A stretch of DNA of 64,000 nt from an uncultured Alphaproteobacteria bacterium (GTDB taxonomy: Bacteria > Pseudomonadota > Alphaproteobacteria > Thalassobaculales > Thalassobaculaceae): positions 1 to 64,000 of the forward strand of contig CALMRI010000050.1 in NCBI GenBank assembly GCA_937776645.1. Direction: 5' to 3'. This document shows, piece after piece, positions 63,819 through 64,000 of this stretch (position 1 is the first letter of the stretch; each line of letters starts with the position of its first letter). The notes beneath the pieces are model-generated. The model did not search any database. It was not told the origin of the DNA and was given only the letters and a program-made list of their open reading frames with translations. The position numbers and the translations under genes are program-made.

Positions 63819-64000
63819 ATGAGAATAAGCCAAGACCGAATTCTAACCAGTCATGTGGGTAGCTTACCCCGACCAGCGGATCTCTTGGCCATGCTGGAAG
63901 ATCAGCAACAGCAGGGAGGAAGACAAGACGTAGCGCTCAGCAGCAGAACTTCACATGCAATTGTAGAAATAGTCGAACGGCAAATCCACGCCGGCATCGA
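63819..64000 (+). CDS. MetE C-terminal-like (cobalamin-independent methionine synthase family) methyltransferase, 5' end only
   Basis: 60 codons to the window edge: MRISQDRILTSHVGSLPRPA then DLLAMLEDQQQQ and IVEIVERQIHAGI. The TSHVGSLPRP start is typical of short MetE-like/epoxyalkane:CoM transferase-type proteins that bind a zinc-activated thiol. Truncated by the window end, so metal ligands are not visible. Confidence 0.75.
   Translation, partial: MRISQDRILTSHVGSLPRPADLLAMLEDQQQQGGRQDVALSSRTSHAIVEIVERQIHAGI

Noticed and set aside
1..64000. CRISPR arrays, rRNA genes, replication origin
   Set aside because: No regularly spaced repeats, no rRNA-like stretches and no origin or parAB/dnaA context were seen.

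Overview
The window looks like chromosome of an alphaproteobacterium, most likely Rhodospirillales-like. The first 10.4 kb keeps a gene order common in that class, all on the minus strand: rplU-rpmA, obgE, proB, proA, nadD, rsfS, rlmH, gpmI, envC, ctpA. An intact tRNA-Ser(CGA) lies further right. No rRNA and no CRISPR array is visible. Coding density drops sharply after 10.4 kb. Broken genes, gene fragments, repeats and transposon or integrase debris are frequent, so the genome seems to be decaying or heavily remodelled. Several full-length genes (proA, envC, a Baeyer-Villiger monooxygenase, a class V aminotransferase) are spoiled only by single-base indels. Assembly error is therefore a real alternative for those.

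Layout: 1-10.4 kb is the housekeeping block. 10.6-15.1 kb is an AT-richer insert between rplU and tRNA-Ser that carries an aminotransferase, a PntC/LicC-like nucleotidyltransferase and a CDP-alcohol phosphatidyltransferase, plausibly a headgroup-activation and phosphonolipid pathway. 16-21.7 kb holds a quinone oxidoreductase, a carboxymuconolactone decarboxylase-like protein, a dead Ldh2-type dehydrogenase, a broken monooxygenase and a glutathione transferase. 22.3-27.1 kb is a two-gene Mre11/Rad50-like (SbcD/SbcC or YhaO/YhaN) module with a membrane hairpin and an extra C-terminal domain. 27.7-30.5 kb encodes an AMP ligase and an ACP-SGNH protein that appear to be one reading frame cut by a single stop codon. 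30.6-36 kb is a recombination graveyard: integrase pieces, Sel1 pieces and a dead Vsr nuclease. Within it lie an acyl-CoA ligase and oxidoreductase pair bracketed by inverted integrase tails.

35.9-42.7 kb is a compact plus-strand operon for the end of ureide (purine) breakdown: oxalurate carbamoyltransferase subunits (FdrA/AllF, AllG, AllH), carbamate kinase and an oxamate amidohydrolase-like enzyme. Together these would turn oxalurate into oxalate, ammonia and ATP. The 3' scrap of a ureidoglycine-glyoxylate aminotransferase precedes them. A complete IS407-group IS3 element follows. 44.9-53.6 kb holds an amidase with a small partner, a complete Dpp/Opp-type ABC transporter and a ureidoglycine aminohydrolase (AllE), all bracketed by 114-bp inverted repeats. 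Two exact 21-bp copies of a tRNA-Phe 3' end (35443 and 54154) flank this whole ureide region and mark it as an integrated island.

54.7-64 kb contains an MFS transporter, duplicated Rap1a/Tai-like small proteins with associated repeats, a GFA protein, a tandem dimeric-barrel protein, an EamA exporter, a dead sulfatase, a DUF1326-DUF2182 pair and the start of a MetE-like methyltransferase that leaves the window.
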